Assembly: GCA_045646365.1 (NCBI GenBank)
Contig: JAZRKP010000051.1
Coordinates: forward strand, 1 to 18,449
Origin: SIG454 sp045646365
GTDB taxonomy: Bacteria > Bacillota > Clostridia > Monoglobales > Monoglobaceae
DNA length: 18,449 nt
Direction: 5' to 3'
Shown: piece by piece, positions 16,162-18,449 of the stretch
Layout: each line of letters begins with the position of its first letter
How positions within the stretch are numbered: the stretch's first letter is position 1
Notes under the pieces: model-generated
Databases searched by the model: none
What the model saw: only the letters and a program-made list of their open reading frames with translations
Told to the model about the DNA's origin: nothing
Translations under genes and position numbers: made by a program

Positions 16162-17262
16162 ATGATTAAAGCTGTAATAATCGGCGCATCACATATGCAC
16201 ATAAATGAAATCGCGCTCTACATAACAGAGTGCCCTGATATGGAGCTTTTGGCTGTGGCAGATGTCAAATCTTCTGTTGAGGAAATTCCTCCATTTCGTT
16301 ATACACCAATCTGGAATTTAAATAATGTTAAAGAGAACTATTGCAGTAATGTATACGAAGATTACAGAGAAATGCTTGACACAGAAAAACCTGACATTGC
16401 ATTTATCTTAACAGAAAACTGTCAGAAACCTGAAGTTGTTGAGGAGTGTGCAAAAAGAGGCATAAATGTTTCAATCGAAAAACCTATTGCAGTATCCATT
16501 GAAGAGGCTGACAAAATCAAGGCAAGCGTTGACAAATACGGCATCGAGGCGGTTGTTAACTGGCCTGTTATATGGCGTGAATATGTTCATAAAATGAAAA
16601 ACGCCATTGATTCGGGAGTTGTTGGAAAGCCAATAAAACTCCGCTACATAAACGGTCATACAGGACCGCTCGGAAAAGGTGCAAAACACAGAGGCGTTTC
16701 CGATAATGCAGAGGAAATGACAGATGATGTTCGTGCTAAAACATGGTGGCATCAGGATAGTCACGGCGGCGGTGTTTTCCTTGATATTGCCTGCTACGGC
16801 TGTTTCTTCTCAAGATGGTTTTTAGGTGAGGGAGCAAAGAGCATAATTTCTATGGGTGCTAACCTTAACACACCTTACGGCGACACAGACGATAACTTTG
16901 CCGCATCAATCAAATATGACGGCAAAATGGCAGTTATTGAAGGAACATGGACAACTCCAAGAGCAGTTATTCCGTCAGGACCTATGATGCTTTGCACGGA
17001 CGGCGTTGTTATGTGCACAGGCGGTGCTGAAAATGCTCCTGATGTTAAAGCGTTCGACATTTACGGAAACGAAGTTGAAATTCCTGATGCAAAACTTGAT
17101 GATAAATTAAAAAATATGCCGTTCCAGTATGCAAATCATATTGTAAACGGTGAAGATATATACGATATGCTGACTCTTGATGCCAATATGGATGTTATGG
17201 CAATTTTAGATGCCGCAATCAAGAGCAGTAAAAGCGGAAAAGAGGAAAAAATCCGTGGATAA
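16162..17262 (+). CDS. Gfo/Idh/MocA-family NAD(P)-dependent oxidoreductase
   Basis: This 366-aa cytoplasmic protein is of normal length for the family. The N-terminal Rossmann fold begins IKAVIIGASHMH, so the usual G-x-G-x-x-G loop is replaced by G8-A-S-H-M-H13. The conserved EKP block is E106-K107-P108, where the lysine is catalytic in characterised members. The C-terminal substrate domain has HGGGVFLDIACYG; D208 and Y212 give a D-x-x-x-Y pattern, as in the glucose-fructose oxidoreductase branch, in place of D-x-x-x-H. The family oxidises or reduces hydroxyls of sugars, inositols and related polyols. The substrate here is not predictable. It has its own promoter and overlaps the activase gene by 8 nt, indicating coupled expression with the radical enzyme. 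Confidence 0.9.
   Translation: MIKAVIIGASHMHINEIALYITECPDMELLAVADVKSSVEEIPPFRYTPIWNLNNVKENYCSNVYEDYREMLDTEKPDIAFILTENCQKPEVVEECAKRGINVSIEKPIAVSIEEADKIKASVDKYGIEAVVNWPVIWREYVHKMKNAIDSGVVGKPIKLRYINGHTGPLGKGAKHRGVSDNAEEMTDDVRAKTWWHQDSHGGGVFLDIACYGCFFSRWFLGEGAKSIISMGANLNTPYGDTDDNFAASIKYDGKMAVIEGTWTTPRAVIPSGPMMLCTDGVVMCTGGAENAPDVKAFDIYGNEVEIPDAKLDDKLKNMPFQYANHIVNGEDIYDMLTLDANMDVMAILDAAIKSSKSGKEEKIRG
17241..17245 (+). promoter_or_regulatory. Ribosome site deciding a GTG start for the activase
   Basis: AGAGG lies 9 nt before GTG at 17255-17257. Starting there gives the conserved activase N-terminus, with the DIQRASFHDGDGIRT block beginning about 7 residues in. An upstream ATG at 17210 would add 15 charged residues and a 53-nt overlap, and has no comparable site. 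Confidence 0.75.
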
Positions 17263-18025
17263 GGGACTTGTTGCTGACATACAAAGAGCATCATTTCACG
17301 ACGGTGACGGAATCAGGACAACAGTTTTTATGAAAGGTTGTCCCCTTTCCTGTTTATGGTGTCATAATCCCGAAGCCATTTCTTTTGAAAAACAGGAGAT
17401 GTTTTATCCCGAAAAATGTATTGGTTGCGGAATGTGTGACAAAGGCTGTTATTCGGGAGCTAAAGTTATCTGCGGAAAAGAAATGACTCCCGAAGAAGTC
17501 TTTGCGGAAATTAAATCAGACGCCCCCTACTACACAGGCGGAGGCGGAGTTACTTTTTCAGGCGGAGAACCTATGGCTCAAAAAGAATTTATTAAATCAG
17601 TCATTTCCCTTTGCAAAAAGGAGAGCATAAGCTGCGCTATGGAAACCTCACTTATTTACTACGATGAGGAAATTTTCAAAAGCCTTGACTTTATTATGTG
17701 TGACCTGAAAATTTGGGACGATGAAATACATAAAGAATACACAGGGGTTTCAAATAAAACTATAAAAGATAATTTCGTAAAGCTTAATCAGCTTGATATT
17801 CCCATTATCGCAAGAACACCTGTTATCCCTGAAATAAATCAGCAAATTGATAAAATATTCGAGTTTTTTAAAGGGCTTGAAAATGTGAAGAAATATGAGC
17901 TTTTGCCTTATCATCCGTTAGGACTTTCAAAGCAAAAAGCGTTGGGAATAGAAGGAAAAGAATTTACCGTTCCGACAAAGGAATATATGAAGGAGCTTGA
18001 TAAATATGTATTCATACGAGAATAG
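17255..18025 (+). CDS. Glycyl radical enzyme activase (radical SAM), compact form
   Basis: This 256-aa protein starts at GTG. It is a radical SAM enzyme of the pyruvate formate-lyase activase family, which installs a glycyl radical on a partner enzyme. Visible motifs are HDGDGIRTTVFMKGC, the radical SAM cluster C29-x3-C33-x2-C36, the SAM-binding block GVTFSGGEP, DLKIWDDEIHKEYTGVSN, and the C-terminal LLPYHPLG block. A ferredoxin-like set C55-x2-C58-x2-C61-x3-C65 supports one auxiliary 4Fe-4S cluster. Most non-PFL glycyl radical activases carry two such sets and are about 300 aa, so this one looks shortened, with only a lone C73 after it. It overlaps the oxidoreductase gene by 8 nt and the next gene by 20 nt, the expected arrangement for an activase and its partner. 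Confidence 0.9.
   Translation: MDKGLVADIQRASFHDGDGIRTTVFMKGCPLSCLWCHNPEAISFEKQEMFYPEKCIGCGMCDKGCYSGAKVICGKEMTPEEVFAEIKSDAPYYTGGGGVTFSGGEPMAQKEFIKSVISLCKKESISCAMETSLIYYDEEIFKSLDFIMCDLKIWDDEIHKEYTGVSNKTIKDNFVKLNQLDIPIIARTPVIPEINQQIDKIFEFFKGLENVKKYELLPYHPLGLSKQKALGIEGKEFTVPTKEYMKELDKYVFIRE
17990..17995 (+). promoter_or_regulatory. Ribosome site inside the activase gene for the next gene
   Basis: AAGGAG lies 10 nt before the ATG at 18006, inside the last codons of the activase. This supports the 20-nt overlapping start of the next gene and translational coupling. Confidence 0.6.
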
Positions 18026-18449
18026 ACTTAAATCGATGCGCGATACAAAGGTTCGCCACACTCTCTTAAAAAGAGCGCAAAACGGCTACACTGACCTTGA
18101 CGATTTCGGAACTGTTCCGATTTCCGAAAATTATGAGGTTGAGCCGTGGTATAACAGCTCAAACGGAAGTTTTTACGGTTATGACGGAATGAGCGAGAAT
18201 TTTTCAAGGGTTATGGATGCCCACGAGGCTTATGTTGACCCTAATGAAATGCTTTGCGGAAGATGGCGTGATATGCTTGTAAATTACCGTGGTGACGTAC
18301 ACTATCTTCCTGATTGGCTTAAAAAGAAGCCAAAGATTATGGAGCTTATGGCAAGTGCCACAGACCAATGGAGCAAACGATGGGACGAGCAGAGATTTCC
18401 TTATGATGAATTAAAACCTCTTCAGGAAAAGTACAATATCCAAACAGGT
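18006..18449 (+). CDS. Probable glycyl radical enzyme (PFL-like), N-terminal 148 residues only
   Basis: The frame is open from ATG 18006 to the right edge. Residues 1-35 are basic and helical (ENRLKSMRDTKVRHTLLKRA). Around residues 68-90 lies RVMDAHEAYVDPNEMLCGRW, which resembles the conserved early block of glycyl radical enzymes, where a Pro-x-E-(L/M) element precedes a Gly in the first helical layer. The gene overlaps the activase by 20 nt, which is the strongest reason for the call. The thiyl Cys and the C-terminal glycyl-radical motif (R-V-x-G-Y type) are beyond the edge, so the class cannot be read. The N-terminus does not look like textbook PFL, and I could not match it to the glycerol, choline, propanediol or hydroxyproline classes by eye. 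It could also be an unrelated protein. In a Gfo/Idh operon, a sugar- or polyol-cleaving or dehydrating enzyme is the leading guess. Confidence 0.6.
   Translation, partial: MYSYENRLKSMRDTKVRHTLLKRAQNGYTDLDDFGTVPISENYEVEPWYNSSNGSFYGYDGMSENFSRVMDAHEAYVDPNEMLCGRWRDMLVNYRGDVHYLPDWLKKKPKIMELMASATDQWSKRWDEQRFPYDELKPLQEKYNIQTG

Noticed and set aside
16206..16800. Loss of the catalytic His in the Gfo/Idh enzyme (Tyr in D-x-x-x-Y)
   Set aside because: A Tyr at this position is established in the glucose-fructose oxidoreductase branch of the family, so this is not evidence of an inactive enzyme.
17210..17254. Longer N-terminus of the activase from an upstream ATG
   Set aside because: It would add a charged 15-residue tail not expected in the family and overlap the oxidoreductase by 53 nt. 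GTG 17255 has an AGAGG site and the conserved start.
1..18449. Mobile elements, phage genes, CRISPR arrays, tRNA or rRNA genes
   Set aside because: I looked for transposase-like frames, regularly spaced repeats and tRNA-like cloverleafs and saw none. The short recurring motifs between genes are ribosome sites.

Overview
This window looks like a low-GC, Gram-positive, strictly anaerobic bacterium of the class Clostridia. The evidence is AT-rich sequence, strong AGGAGG-type ribosome sites, several secreted proteins with lipid-free signal peptides, two S-layer homology (SLH) proteins, and a glycyl-radical activase, which is an oxygen-sensitive chemistry. The architecture of SLH, laminin-G-like and Ig-like proteins resembles surface proteins of uncultured gut Clostridia (Monoglobus-like or Oscillospiraceae-like). 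That placement is inference only.

Left arm (minus strand, 14886 down to 1): seven consecutive genes for exported proteins, transcribed leftward. In order of transcription they are: a 1153-aa multidomain glycoside hydrolase of the clan GH-A/GH39-like type with a CBM9-like tail; a laminin-G/Ig-like surface protein (540 aa); a protein with C-terminal SLH repeats (556 aa); a large protein with N-terminal SLH repeats (864 aa); a paralogous double laminin-G/Ig-like protein (761 aa); a secreted calcineurin-like metallophosphoesterase (652 aa); and, after a 104-nt gap with a hairpin, a laminin-G-like protein cut by the left edge. Gaps between the first six are 9 to 26 nt, so they are probably one operon.

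Centre (14887-15150): a 264-nt divergent control region. It holds a good sigma-A promoter for an AraC-family regulator, candidate leftward promoters, and a perfect 8-bp inverted repeat that overlaps both.

Right arm (plus strand, 15151 to 18449): an AraC-family regulator, then a separately promoted set of three genes. These are a Gfo/Idh/MocA-type NAD(P)-dependent sugar or polyol oxidoreductase, a glycyl radical enzyme activase of reduced cluster content that overlaps it by 8 nt, and the start of a downstream protein, overlapping the activase by 20 nt, that is probably its glycyl radical enzyme partner. The window ends before the diagnostic Cys and Gly-radical motifs of that protein.

Working model (inference): the AraC protein senses a sugar and controls an outward arm of cell-wall-anchored glycan binding, hydrolysis and phosphate-ester cleavage, together with an inward arm that oxidises the released sugar or polyol and cleaves or dehydrates it by radical chemistry. 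Both the substrate and the radical reaction are unknown. The most novel points are the pairing of a Gfo/Idh enzyme with an atypical glycyl radical system, and the small set of beta-sandwich modules shared between otherwise unrelated exported proteins of the operon. I saw no tRNA, rRNA, CRISPR array, transposase or phage gene.
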